This document shows positions 8,794-17,130 of a stretch of DNA of 64,000 nucleotides, piece by piece. Both the position numbers and the translations under genes were made by a program. Position 1 is the stretch's first letter; every line of letters begins with the position of its first letter. The notes beneath the pieces are model-generated. The model worked only from the letters and a program-made list of their open reading frames with translations. It was not told the origin of the DNA and did no database searches. Location of the stretch: contig CAZHAX010000002.1 in assembly GCA_964530325.1 (NCBI GenBank), positions 248,001 through 312,000 on the forward strand, written 5' to 3'. The stretch comes from CAZHAX01 sp964530325. Its GTDB lineage: Bacteria > Chloroflexota > Anaerolineae > B4-G1.

Positions 8794-9777
8794 TTGGCAA
8801 GGACGGATAACTCGAGCGGGCTGGCCGTGGGCAGCAATCTGGAGAAGGTCCTTCGGGCCGGGCACTTCGCCGTCACCGGCGAGCTGGGCCCTCCCACCAG
8901 CGCGGACCGGAGCGTTGTCGAGGAGAAGGCGCGCTACTTCAGGGGCACGGTCGACGCGATCAACGTCACGGACAACCAGACGGCCGTCGTCCGCATGTCG
9001 TCGATATCGGTAGCGACGGTGCTGCTTCAGCTCGGGCTCGAGCCGGTTGTGCAGATGACCGCCCGGGATAGAAACCGCATCGCCATTCAGTCTGACCTCC
9101 TGGGTGCCGCGGCCCTGGGTGTGAAGAACCTGCTCTGCCTGACCGGCGACTACATGACATTCGGCAATCATCCTACTGCGAAGGGCGTCTTTGACATGGA
9201 TTCGCTCCAGATGTTGTCGATGGTCCGGGACATGCGCGAGAAGGGCGTGGTCCAGTCCGGCGACGAGATGGATGTGCCCCCTCGCTTCTTCATCGGCGCG
9301 GCGGCGAACCCCTTCGCCCCTCCCTACGAGTTCCGCCCCCACAGGCTGGCGAAGAAGGTCAAGGCGGGAGCCGATTTCATCCAGACGCAGATAGTCTACA
9401 ACGTGGACCGGTTCGCCGAGTACATGGAGCGGGCCGGCGACCTGGGGCTGCTAGACGACGTCTTCGTGCTGGCTGGAGTGACTCCCATCAAGAGCGTGGG
9501 TGCGGCGCGGTATATGGCCGGCCAGGTGCCCGGCCTCGAGGTTCCGGACGAGATCGTGCAGCGCATGGTCGATTCGGGGGCTGGCATTCCTGAGGAAGAT
9601 AAGGCGGCCCGCCGGGATGCGCGTCGTAACGAGGGAATCAGCATCTGTGTCGAGATCATCCAACGCGTGCGGGAGATCCCAGGCGTTGCCGGCGTGCACA
9701 TAATGGCCATCGAGTGGGAGGAGGCCGTGCCCACTATCGTGGAACGAGCTGGCCTTCTGCCACGCCCCAGCGTGTAG
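8794..9777 (+). CDS. metF: methylene-tetrahydrofolate reductase MetF
   Basis: Reduces methylene- to methyl-tetrahydrofolate using a flavin; the product feeds AcsE. The 327-residue TIM-barrel shows VTGELGPPTSAD, INVTDNQTAVVRMSS, LLCLTGDYMTFGNHP and ADFIQTQIVYNVDRF, as in MetF of acetogens and Chloroflexota. The start is TTG at 8794, with GAGGAG about 8 nt upstream; no ATG is placed better. It follows metV by 60 bp. Confidence 0.93.
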   Translation: MARTDNSSGLAVGSNLEKVLRAGHFAVTGELGPPTSADRSVVEEKARYFRGTVDAINVTDNQTAVVRMSSISVATVLLQLGLEPVVQMTARDRNRIAIQSDLLGAAALGVKNLLCLTGDYMTFGNHPTAKGVFDMDSLQMLSMVRDMREKGVVQSGDEMDVPPRFFIGAAANPFAPPYEFRPHRLAKKVKAGADFIQTQIVYNVDRFAEYMERAGDLGLLDDVFVLAGVTPIKSVGAARYMAGQVPGLEVPDEIVQRMVDSGAGIPEEDKAARRDARRNEGISICVEIIQRVREIPGVAGVHIMAIEWEEAVPTIVERAGLLPRPSV

Positions 9778-9813
9778 CCGGCACGGCGCCTTGTCCTTAC
9801 CAGGAGACAGCAT

Positions 9814-10593
9814 TTGGCACAGCTCAGCAAGATCGCCATCAGCGGCAAGGGTGGGGTGGGGAAGACCACGCTTGCCGCGCTGCTGGCCGGCATCTATGCC
9901 GAGCAGGGGCAGCGTGTCATCGCCATCGACGCCGATCCGGTAGGCGGGCTGGCCCAGGCGCTGGGCCTGCCTGAGCAAGTCGCTTCACAGGTGACGCCGG
10001 TCGCCGAGATGGATGATCTGATCGAAGAGCGGACCGGGGCCAAGCCCGGCGAGTCCGGCGGCTTCTTCAGGATCAACCCCCGCGTGGACGATATCCCGGA
10101 CCGATTCTCGGTGTCGCACGACGGGATTCGCTTTCTGCGCATCGGCGCGATCGAAGCGGGGGGCAGCGGCTGTATCTGCCCGGAGAGCGCGCTGCTGAAG
10201 GCGCTGGTTACTCATCTCCTTCTCTATAGCGACGAGATGATGATCCTCGATATGGAGGCCGGAGTGGAGCATCTGGGCCGGGCGACGGCTGAGGCGGTCG
10301 ATGCTTTCATCGTCGTCGTGGAACCGGGGCAGCGCAGCGTCTCCACCGCCGAGCGGGTGCGCAAGCTGGCCGCCGATATCGGCATCACCAGCGTCTATGC
10401 GGTTGGCAACAAGGTGCGCAGCGATTCCGATCGCCAGTTCATCGAGAAGAGCAGCCCGGTACCGGTGCTCGGCTTCCTCTCCGCTAACGAGGAGCTGACC
10501 GAGGCGGACTTGGCGGGCAGCGGTGTGTTCGAGGCCGCACCCCAGGCCGTCGTGGAGGCCAGGGCGATCGCCGCCGCGCTCGACGCGCTGTAG
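9814..10593 (+). CDS. cooC: CooC-type nickel-insertion ATPase, copy 2
   Basis: A second MinD/CooC ATPase, 259 residues, with GKGGVGKTTLAALLAG (Walker A), IDADPVGGLAQALG, and GCICPES, which keeps the CxC pair of CooC. The start is TTG 9814 with CAGGAG 8 nt upstream. It differs clearly from copy 1 outside the motifs, so this is not a recent duplication. One copy may serve the C-cluster of CO dehydrogenase and the other the A-cluster of acetyl-CoA synthase. That division is inferred from having two copies in one operon. Confidence 0.87.
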   Translation: MAQLSKIAISGKGGVGKTTLAALLAGIYAEQGQRVIAIDADPVGGLAQALGLPEQVASQVTPVAEMDDLIEERTGAKPGESGGFFRINPRVDDIPDRFSVSHDGIRFLRIGAIEAGGSGCICPESALLKALVTHLLLYSDEMMILDMEAGVEHLGRATAEAVDAFIVVVEPGQRSVSTAERVRKLAADIGITSVYAVGNKVRSDSDRQFIEKSSPVPVLGFLSANEELTEADLAGSGVFEAAPQAVVEARAIAAALDAL

Positions 10594-10611
10594 CGCACCA
10601 CTGATCGGCCA

Positions 10612-11484
10612 ATGAAGAGCCTTGTGGACTCCCTCGTCGAACTGATCCGCCGGGCATCGACCGACCTGCCGGCCGACGTGGAGGCTGCGCTGCAGGCCGC
10701 CCTGGGCCGCGAGGAGCCAGGCTCCGTCGCGGCAGGGGCGATTGAGACGATCCTGGAGAACGTGGGCCTGGCGCGAGCCGACTCGACGCCGATCTGCCAG
10801 GATACAGGCACGCCCGTCTTCTACGTGAGCTATCCGGCGGGGCAGAACACGATCGAGCTTCGGCGCCAGATCGAGGCCGCCGTCGCGCAGGCGACGAAGA
10901 AGGCCCTGCTCAGGCCTAACGCGGTCGATACTCTGACCGGACGCAACACCGGCAACGGTCTTGGTCTGGGTCTGCCCGTCGTGTACTTCGAGGAGCGAGC
11001 GGGCGATCAGCTGGAAGTGTCTCTCCTTCTTAAGGGGGGCGGCAGCGAGAACGTGGGGGCCCAGTACGCGTTGCCCTCCGCTGCGCTCAGTGCGGGGAGG
11101 GACCTGGATGGAGTACGGCGGGTGGTGCTCGACGGCGTTCGCCGGGCGCAGGGCCGGGGCTGCGCGCCCGCAGTGCTGGGGATCGCCATTGGAGGGGACC
11201 GGGCCACAGGACGGGCCCACGCAGCGCGGCAGCTGCTGCGGGGGCTGGACGAGGCAAGCTCGGTGCAGGAGCTGGCGGAGCTCGAGGGGCGCCTTCTGGC
11301 CGAGTGCAATCAGCTGGGCATCGGCCCCATGGGCTTCGGCGGGAAGACCACCGTTCTGGGCGTCCGGATCGGCCTTCTGCATCGGCACCCGGCGTCCTAC
11401 TTCGTGACGATTGCCTATATGTGCTGGGCCTGCCGCCGTGCGCGCATGTCCGTTCGCCGAGGCAAGGTGACATTCACCGGGTAG
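10612..11484 (+). CDS. fumA: class I fumarate hydratase, alpha subunit
   Basis: Iron-sulfur fumarase/tartrate-dehydratase family, alpha (catalytic cluster) subunit, 290 residues. The three cluster cysteines are visible in ICQDTGTP, GCAPAVLGIAIGG and ECNQLGIGPMGFGGKTT, all standard for the family. The enzyme interconverts fumarate and malate and its labile 4Fe-4S cluster fits anaerobic life. ATG 10612 lies 18 nt after cooC copy 2, and the beta subunit follows after 13 nt. It could in principle be an L-tartrate dehydratase, since the family is the same, but nothing around it suggests tartrate use. Confidence 0.9.
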   Translation: MKSLVDSLVELIRRASTDLPADVEAALQAALGREEPGSVAAGAIETILENVGLARADSTPICQDTGTPVFYVSYPAGQNTIELRRQIEAAVAQATKKALLRPNAVDTLTGRNTGNGLGLGLPVVYFEERAGDQLEVSLLLKGGGSENVGAQYALPSAALSAGRDLDGVRRVVLDGVRRAQGRGCAPAVLGIAIGGDRATGRAHAARQLLRGLDEASSVQELAELEGRLLAECNQLGIGPMGFGGKTTVLGVRIGLLHRHPASYFVTIAYMCWACRRARMSVRRGKVTFTG

Positions 11485-11497
11485 GGTCTTATCTCAC

Positions 11498-12130
11498 ATG
11501 GCCAGCTACGATCTGACCGTACCGATCTCTGAGAAGGAAGCCCGCGCCTTGCAGGTTGGCGACACTGTGCGCCTCTCCGGCATACTGGTGACTGCCCGGG
11601 ACGCGGCCCACAGATACCTGGTGGAGACGCTGATGCAGGGCAGGTCGTCCGGGTCGCTTTCCGAGGCGGACCTTGCCCTTTATCAGAGCCTGCGGACACT
11701 CCTGCATGACGGCTTGATCTACCACTGCGGCCCGATCGTGCGCCGGGCCGGGAAGAGTTGGGAGTTCGTCGCTGCCGGCCCGACTACGTCCAGCCGCCTG
11801 GAGCAATACGAGCCGGAGGTCATCTCCCACTTCGGGCTGCGCGGCGTGATCGGCAAGGGGGGTATGGGCGCCGAGACGCTGGCCGCGCTGGAGAAGCAGG
11901 GAGCGGCCTACTTCCACGTCGTCGGAGGAGCCGCGGCGCTCGTCGCCCGGCGGGTCCAAGAAGTGCTGGCGGTGCACAAGCGGGCGGAGATGGGCGTTCC
12001 GGAGGCGATGTGGGTTGTGCGGGTAGCAGCAGTGCCGGCGGTGGTGACCATGGATAGCCACGGCAGGAGCCTGCACAGCAAAGTGGAGAGGGCTTCAGCG
12101 GCGGCTCTGGAGCGACTGCTGAAGCAGTAG
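11498..12130 (+). CDS. fumB: class I fumarate hydratase, beta subunit
   Basis: The C-terminal-domain subunit of the two-subunit fumarase, 210 residues. It shows VGDTVRLSGILVTARDAAH at the N-terminus, LIYHCGPIVRR, the stretch GPTTSSRLEQYEP that binds substrate, and IGKGGMG. It closes the plus-strand operon and is followed at once by a perfect 10-bp inverted repeat. Confidence 0.9.
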   Translation: MASYDLTVPISEKEARALQVGDTVRLSGILVTARDAAHRYLVETLMQGRSSGSLSEADLALYQSLRTLLHDGLIYHCGPIVRRAGKSWEFVAAGPTTSSRLEQYEPEVISHFGLRGVIGKGGMGAETLAALEKQGAAYFHVVGGAAALVARRVQEVLAVHKRAEMGVPEAMWVVRVAAVPAVVTMDSHGRSLHSKVERASAAALERLLKQ

Positions 12131-12153
12131 GCGCCGCCCAGAGTGGGCGGCGC
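12131..12153. terminator. hairpin between convergent operons
   Basis: GCGCCGCCCA (12131-12140), loop GAG, TGGGCGGCGC (12144-12153): a perfect 10-bp stem starting right after the fumB stop and facing the minus-strand accC operon. There is no U-tract; it could act in both directions. Confidence 0.65.
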
Positions 12154-12202
12154 CGCGCGAGATCTTCCAGCCTGTCCGGCGGCTGGCCCCATCTCTCGAG
12201 CG

Positions 12203-12760
12203 CTAGTCGGCCTCCGAATCGCCGTCCTCTTTCCGGGGCTGCCCTTCGGCCTCGTCGGCGGAGCCCAGCACGACCAGCACGTCCCCCTGTTTGACTTCGG
12301 TGCCGTGAACGCCATGCACGGCCTCAACTAGTCCTGCGCGGGGGGCCCGCAGCTCCAGGTTCATCTTCATCGACTCCAGCACTGCAACGACGTCGCCCTC
12401 GGCGACCAGCTGGCCCTCCTGCACGGGGAGCGAGACTATGAGGCCTGGCAGTGGGGCCCGCACCTTTCCCGACCCCGTCTGTCCGGACTCGCCTTTGCCC
12501 TTCTTCGCCTTGCGGCGACCGGTCTTCAACTGGGTCCTGTAGGAGCGGCCGGCCACGAACATGACGGACTCATCGTCCTCTGCTTCGGACTGCTCCACAT
12601 GGGTCTCGTAGGAGCGGTGGTCGAGCAGCAGGGAGTACTCCGGAAGGCCGTCGACTGAGGTCAGGTCGACATCGTACGGCTCGTTGTTTATCCAGACGCG
12701 TCCTCCGCGGTCTAGCTCGATCTCGTAGGTCCTGCCCTCGACGGTGATGACGTACTTCAC
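12203..12760 (-). CDS. biotin carboxyl carrier protein of acyl-CoA carboxylase
   Basis: Carries the biotin on which CO2 is moved from biotin carboxylase to the carboxyltransferase. The 185-residue protein ends in a biotinyl domain with ESMKM (target lysine near residue 132), preceded by an N-terminal region of about 100 residues and a Lys/Gly-rich linker. GTG 12760 is the likely start: it overlaps the accC stop as GTGA, which implies translational coupling. The longer frame to 12805 would overlap accC more and adds nothing that looks conserved. Confidence 0.9.
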   Translation of the reverse strand: MKYVITVEGRTYEIELDRGGRVWINNEPYDVDLTSVDGLPEYSLLLDHRSYETHVEQSEAEDDESVMFVAGRSYRTQLKTGRRKAKKGKGESGQTGSGKVRAPLPGLIVSLPVQEGQLVAEGDVVAVLESMKMNLELRAPRAGLVEAVHGVHGTEVKQGDVLVVLGSADEAEGQPRKEDGDSEAD

Positions 12761-14265
12761 CCGTCCCAGCCTCTCATGATCTGCCAGCGCCCCATCATCT
12801 TCCACCGGCTGACGGTCCGATCGCCCTTTGTCTCGCCCAGACCGCGGCGCTTGTAGTCGATGAGTGCGGCGGTGAGCGCGGCAGCGACGCGATCCTCTTC
12901 ATCCTGGTCGGGGTCGTCCGGGCTAATGCGGAGGAACTGCTCCTCCAGGAAGCGGGTGTGGAACTGCCCGCCGTGGAAGCTGTGGCTGTCGAAGAGGGCC
13001 CGGTGCAGGTCCAGGTTCGTCTTCAGCCCAATGATACGATACTCCTCGAGGGCGCGGCGCATACGGACGATGGCCACGGCCCGTGTCTCCCCCCAGGCGA
13101 TCAACTTCGCCAGCAGCGAGTCGTAGTAAGGGCTGATCGTGTTGCCCTCGGTGACCCCGCTGTCTACGCGGACGCCAGGGCCACCCGGCTCGCGCAGGAT
13201 GGAGATGCGGCCGGTAGACGGCGTGAAGCCCTGCGCCGGGTCTTCGGCCAGGATGCGGCATTCCAGCGCCCATCCCCGCCGGCGGATCTCGTCCTGAGAG
13301 TAGCTTAGCTCGCGGCCATCCGCCACCCTGATCTGTTCCTTGACCACGTCGACCCCAGTCACCGCTTCAGTGACAGTATGCTCAACCTGCAGGCGAGGGT
13401 TGACCTCGAGGAAGAAGAAGTGGCCGTCCCGATCTAGCAGGAACTCGACCGTTCCCGCGCTGACGTAACCGACGGCCTTGCCGATGCGCACGGCGGCGTC
13501 GCAGATCTTGGCACGCAGCGCGTCGCTGACGGCTCGCGACGGCGATTCCTCGATCAGCTTCTGGTGGCGCCGCTGGATGGAGCACTCCCGCTCGCCCAGG
13601 TGAATCACGTGCCCCTGTGAGTCTGCAAGAAGCTGCACCTCGATGTGACGGGCCCCTTCCACCAGGCGCTCCAGGTAGACCTTGTCGCTGCCGAAGGCAG
13701 CCCGGGCCTCCCGTCTGGCCAGGGGGATCGCCGCCTCCAGCTCCTCTCTGGTCGTGGCCTGCCGCATGCCCATTCCACCACCGCCGTCAGTGGCCTTGAG
13801 CATCACCGGGTAGCCGATCTCGTCGGCCATTCCGAGCAGCTCGTTATCGTTCAGAGCACGGGGCGAGCCCTCGATCACGTGGATGCCCTGCTCCTGAGCC
13901 ACTCGCCGCGCCTCGGTCTTATCGCCGCACAGCTCCATAGCTCTCGGCGGGGGACCGACGAAGGTGATGCCCGCTTCAGCGCAAGCAAGGGCGAATTCGG
14001 GCGACTCGGCCAGGAACCCGTAGCCAGGATGGATGGCAGTAACTCCTGCGTCCTTCGCCACCTGGATGATCTTGTCCGCCCGCAGGTAGCTCTCCTGAGC
14101 CGGCGGCGGCCCGATCGAGTAGGCCTCGTCTGCATATCTGGTATGTGGGGCTTCCCGGTCCGCCTCAGAGAAGACGGCAACGGTGCTCAACCCCAGCTCG
14201 CAGCACGTACGCAGCACGCGGACAGCGATCTCACCTCGGTTGGCTACCAACAGCTTGCCAGGCAT
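12757..14265 (-). CDS. accC: biotin carboxylase (acetyl/propionyl-CoA carboxylase)
   Basis: ATP-dependent biotin carboxylase, 502 residues. It shows KLLVANRGEIAVRVLRTC, AIHPGYGFLAESPEFA, the glycine-rich ATP loop KATDGGGGMGMR, ERECSIQRRHQKLIEESPS, and FFFLEVNPRLQVEHTVTE with the catalytic Arg. The C-terminus runs slightly beyond the usual AccC length of about 450. It overlaps the biotin carrier gene and lies in an operon with carboxyltransferase, fabH and fabF, so its likely product is malonyl-CoA for fatty-acid synthesis. Confidence 0.95.
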   Translation of the reverse strand: MPGKLLVANRGEIAVRVLRTCCELGLSTVAVFSEADREAPHTRYADEAYSIGPPPAQESYLRADKIIQVAKDAGVTAIHPGYGFLAESPEFALACAEAGITFVGPPPRAMELCGDKTEARRVAQEQGIHVIEGSPRALNDNELLGMADEIGYPVMLKATDGGGGMGMRQATTREELEAAIPLARREARAAFGSDKVYLERLVEGARHIEVQLLADSQGHVIHLGERECSIQRRHQKLIEESPSRAVSDALRAKICDAAVRIGKAVGYVSAGTVEFLLDRDGHFFFLEVNPRLQVEHTVTEAVTGVDVVKEQIRVADGRELSYSQDEIRRRGWALECRILAEDPAQGFTPSTGRISILREPGGPGVRVDSGVTEGNTISPYYDSLLAKLIAWGETRAVAIVRMRRALEEYRIIGLKTNLDLHRALFDSHSFHGGQFHTRFLEEQFLRISPDDPDQDEEDRVAAALTAALIDYKRRGLGETKGDRTVSRWKMMGRWQIMRGWDG

Positions 14266-14320
14266 TGTCTATCCTATTCTCACTCAGATGCTTGTGCCGC
14301 GGGCGAAGGCGAACGCATCG

Positions 14321-14345
14321 CCGCGGTATAGCACGCATACCGCGG
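14321..14345 (-). other. intercistronic hairpin between carboxyltransferase and accC
   Basis: CCGCGGTAT (14321-14329) and ATACCGCGG (14337-14345) form a perfect 9-bp stem with a 7-nt loop in the 148-bp gap. No U-tract follows on the minus strand, so it probably protects or separates mRNA segments rather than ending transcription. Confidence 0.4.
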
Positions 14346-14413
14346 CTCGCCCGCCCACTCCTACAATTATCACCGATTACGGGCCGAAGGGCCAGCGCTC
14401 TGGTAGGGCTCTA

Positions 14414-16006
14414 CTACAGGGGCACGTTGCCGTGCTTGCGCGGAGGGCGATGGACGCGCTTCCCGTCCAGCATCTCCAGCGCGCGGATCACGCGCAGGCG
14501 CGTCTCGCGCGGCAGGATCACTCCGTCCAGATAGCCTCTGCCGGCCGCCACGTACGGATTGGCGAACTTGTCCCGGTACTCGCTCACCAGCTCGTCCCGC
14601 AGCTTGTCCTCGTTTTCCGCCTCCTGCAGCTCTCGCCGGAAGATGATGTTCACTGCTCCCTGCGGCCCCATCACCGCGATCTCGGCTCCAGGCCAGGCCA
14701 GGCAGACGTCGCCGCGCAGATGCTTGGAGCTCATTACCACGTAGGCTCCGCCGTACGCCTTGCGCGTAACGACGGAGACCTTGGGGACACTCGCCTCGGC
14801 GTAGGCGTAGATCATCTTCGCCCCGTGACGGATGATACCACCGTGCTCCTGGGCGACGCCTGGTAGGAAGCCCGGAGTGTCCGTCAGCGTCAGCAGCGGG
14901 ATGTTGAAGCAATCGCAGAAACGGATGAAGCGGGCACCCTTGTCCGAGGCGTCGATATCCAGCACGCCGGCCAGGACCGGCGGCTGTTGGGCAACCAGGC
15001 CCACAACGTAGCCGCCCATCCGGGCGAATCCGACGATCAGATTGGTGGCGAACTGGGGCTGGACCTCCAGGTAGCTGTCCAGGTCGACGATGTGGCGGAT
15101 GACCTCGCGCATGTCGTATCCCTGGGCGGGATCGTCCGGTATCAGGCTGTCCAGCTCTTCGTCTGCGCGCCCCGGCGGGTCGGTGGGCGGGACGTACGGG
15201 GGATCGTCGGCGTTGTTTGAGGGAAGGAAGTGGAGCAGCCGCCGCACCAGGTCGAGCGTCTCCTCTTCGCTAGACGCGGCAAAGTGGGCTACGCCGCTCT
15301 TGGTATTGTGCACCTCGGCCCCGCCCAGTTCCTCGACCGTAACCTCCTCGTGGGTTACCGCCTTGATCACGTCCGGGCCGGTGATGAACATCTGGCCTGT
15401 GCCCTCGGTCATGAAGACGAAGTCTGTAAGGGCCGGCGAATAGACCGCCCCTCCGGCACAGGGTCCCATTATCACCGAGATCTGGGGAACCACTCCGGAG
15501 GCGATGACGTTGCGGTAGAAGATCTCGCCGTAGGCGGCCAGGGCGTCGACTCCCTCCTGGATGCGGGCACCGCCCGAATCGTTCAGTCCTATGACGGGAG
15601 CACCGTTGTCCAGAGCGAGATCGAGTACCCTGGCGATCTTGTCACCGTGAGCCTTGCCGACTGAGCCCCCCGCCACGGTGAAATCCTGAGCGAACACGAA
15701 CACCCGCCGGCCGTCGACGTCGCCCCAACCGGTGACGACACCATCGCCCAGGGGTCGCATATCGGCCAGGCCGAAGTCCGTCGCCTGGTGGGTGATGAAC
15801 TCCTGCAGCTCGTGGAACGTACCGGGGTCGAGGAGGTACTCCAATCGCTCACGGGCCGTAAGCTTGCCCTGTTCGTGCTGACGAGCGATCCTCTCCTCGC
15901 CTCCCCCGAGCTTAGCCTCGGTGCGCCTGCTCTCGAGCAGCTCGACGGGTGTCTGCTTCTTCGGCTCTGGCTTCTTGGCCGCTGTCTGCTTCTTTCCTTT
16001 GGGCAT
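14414..16006 (-). CDS. acyl-CoA carboxylase carboxyltransferase subunit (PccB type)
   Basis: Single-chain carboxyltransferase of the propionyl-/acetyl-CoA carboxylase beta family, 530 residues, moving CO2 from biotin to an acyl-CoA. Family signatures: GLNDSGGARIQEGVDALAAY, MGPCAGGAVYSPALTDFVFM and DTPGFLPGVAQEHGGIIRHG. The N-terminus is Lys-rich and probably flexible. ATG 16006 is preferred; GTG 16009 just before it is possible. In the motif YGGAYVVMSSK the acyl-pocket position is Val, whereas propionyl-specific enzymes have Asp there. This, with fabH/fabF next door, favours acetyl-CoA as substrate. Confidence 0.93.
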   Translation of the reverse strand: MPKGKKQTAAKKPEPKKQTPVELLESRRTEAKLGGGEERIARQHEQGKLTARERLEYLLDPGTFHELQEFITHQATDFGLADMRPLGDGVVTGWGDVDGRRVFVFAQDFTVAGGSVGKAHGDKIARVLDLALDNGAPVIGLNDSGGARIQEGVDALAAYGEIFYRNVIASGVVPQISVIMGPCAGGAVYSPALTDFVFMTEGTGQMFITGPDVIKAVTHEEVTVEELGGAEVHNTKSGVAHFAASSEEETLDLVRRLLHFLPSNNADDPPYVPPTDPPGRADEELDSLIPDDPAQGYDMREVIRHIVDLDSYLEVQPQFATNLIVGFARMGGYVVGLVAQQPPVLAGVLDIDASDKGARFIRFCDCFNIPLLTLTDTPGFLPGVAQEHGGIIRHGAKMIYAYAEASVPKVSVVTRKAYGGAYVVMSSKHLRGDVCLAWPGAEIAVMGPQGAVNIIFRRELQEAENEDKLRDELVSEYRDKFANPYVAAGRGYLDGVILPRETRLRVIRALEMLDGKRVHRPPRKHGNVPL

Positions 16007-16012
16007 CACAGA

Positions 16013-17128
16013 TTACTCTCTTACGAAGAGGGCCGCTATCCAGCGCGCGATCCGGCGCAGGAGCGAGCGCAGAGCGGCCAGGCCGTAGTTGACGCGGCTC
16101 CGTACCTGATCCCAACCCGTCGCCGCAGCCGGCGCCTCCGGCGCGCTCCAGCGAATTGCCGCCGCAGCCCAGGTCAGGCCGGCGCCGAATCCAACAAACA
16201 CGATCACATCGTCTCTCTCCAGCAGGCCTTCAGCCACGGCATCGCAAAGAGCGATGGGGACTGAGGCGGCGGATGTATTGCCGTAGCGGTCGAGGTTGCT
16301 GTAGATCCTGTCCTCCGGGATGCCCAGAGCCTTGGCCGAGGCCTGGATGATGCGCTGGTTGGCCTGGTGGGGGACAATCAGCTTCAGGTCCTTCGTGGTC
16401 AGCCCGGCCTCATCGAGGACCAGCCGGGTGGCTGCCGGCATCGCGCGCACGGCGAAACGGAATACCTCTCGCCCTCTCATTCGCAGGTAGTGCTTCCCCT
16501 CGGCCACAGTGCGGTGGGACGCTGGCTCGCGCGAGCCGCCGGCGGGCATGAAGAGTAGATCGCCGCCGGAGCCGTCTGAGCCGAGGGCGGTAGATAGGAT
16601 GCCGCTGTTCGAGTTGCCTGCCTGCAGCACCACCGCTCCCGCTCCGTCTCCAAAAAGGACGCAAGTCGTCCGGTCCGCCCAGTCGATGATTCGGGAGAGC
16701 GTCTCGGAGCCGATGATCAGGGCGCTCTTGTAGACGCCCGAGCTGATGTAGCTGGCTGCCGAGCTCAAGCCATAGACGAACCCGGAGCAGCCGGCAGCCA
16801 GGTCGAAGGCCGCGGCATGTGGTGAGCCGAGGGAGTCCTGGACGAGGCAGGCGGTGGAAGGGAAGAGATAGTCCGGAGTGCAGGTGGCGACGATAATCAG
16901 ATCCAGATCTGAAGCTTTGACCCCGGCGACGTGTAGTGCCTGGCGCGAGGCGAGTATGGCCATGCTGGCGCTCGTCTCGCCGTCTTCAGCGATGCGCCGC
17001 TCGGATATCCCGGTTCGAGTGCGGATCCATTCGTCGGAGGTATCGACCATGCGCGAAAGGTCATCGTTCGTCAGGACACGCGATGGCACGTACTTGCCCC
17101 AGCCGACGATATGTGCCCGAGTTGCCAT
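16013..17128 (-). CDS. fabH: beta-ketoacyl-ACP synthase III FabH
   Basis: Starts fatty-acid synthesis by condensing acetyl-CoA with malonyl-ACP. The Cys-His-Asn triad is visible in LAAGCSGFVYGL, IVPHQANQRII and RYGNTSAASVP. ATG 17128 lies 2 nt after the fabF stop; the longer frame to 17293 only runs through fabF. The protein is 371 residues. FabH is normally about 320-335, and the extra ~45 residues at the C-terminus end in a basic, amphipathic-looking stretch (RSLLRRIARWIAALFVRE). The carboxyltransferase gene follows after a few nucleotides. Confidence 0.94.
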   Translation of the reverse strand: MATRAHIVGWGKYVPSRVLTNDDLSRMVDTSDEWIRTRTGISERRIAEDGETSASMAILASRQALHVAGVKASDLDLIIVATCTPDYLFPSTACLVQDSLGSPHAAAFDLAAGCSGFVYGLSSAASYISSGVYKSALIIGSETLSRIIDWADRTTCVLFGDGAGAVVLQAGNSNSGILSTALGSDGSGGDLLFMPAGGSREPASHRTVAEGKHYLRMRGREVFRFAVRAMPAATRLVLDEAGLTTKDLKLIVPHQANQRIIQASAKALGIPEDRIYSNLDRYGNTSAASVPIALCDAVAEGLLERDDVIVFVGFGAGLTWAAAAIRWSAPEAPAAATGWDQVRSRVNYGLAALRSLLRRIARWIAALFVRE

Positions 17129-17130
17129 CC

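Noticed and set aside
8230..9342. Minus-strand frame (370 codons) opposite metV and metF
   Set aside because: It runs antisense over two genes with intact signatures, with composition of a shadow frame.
9985..11388. Long minus-strand frame (467 codons) opposite cooC copy 2 and fumA
   Set aside because: Both plus-strand genes have clear motifs and starts; the antisense frame has none and spans two genes.
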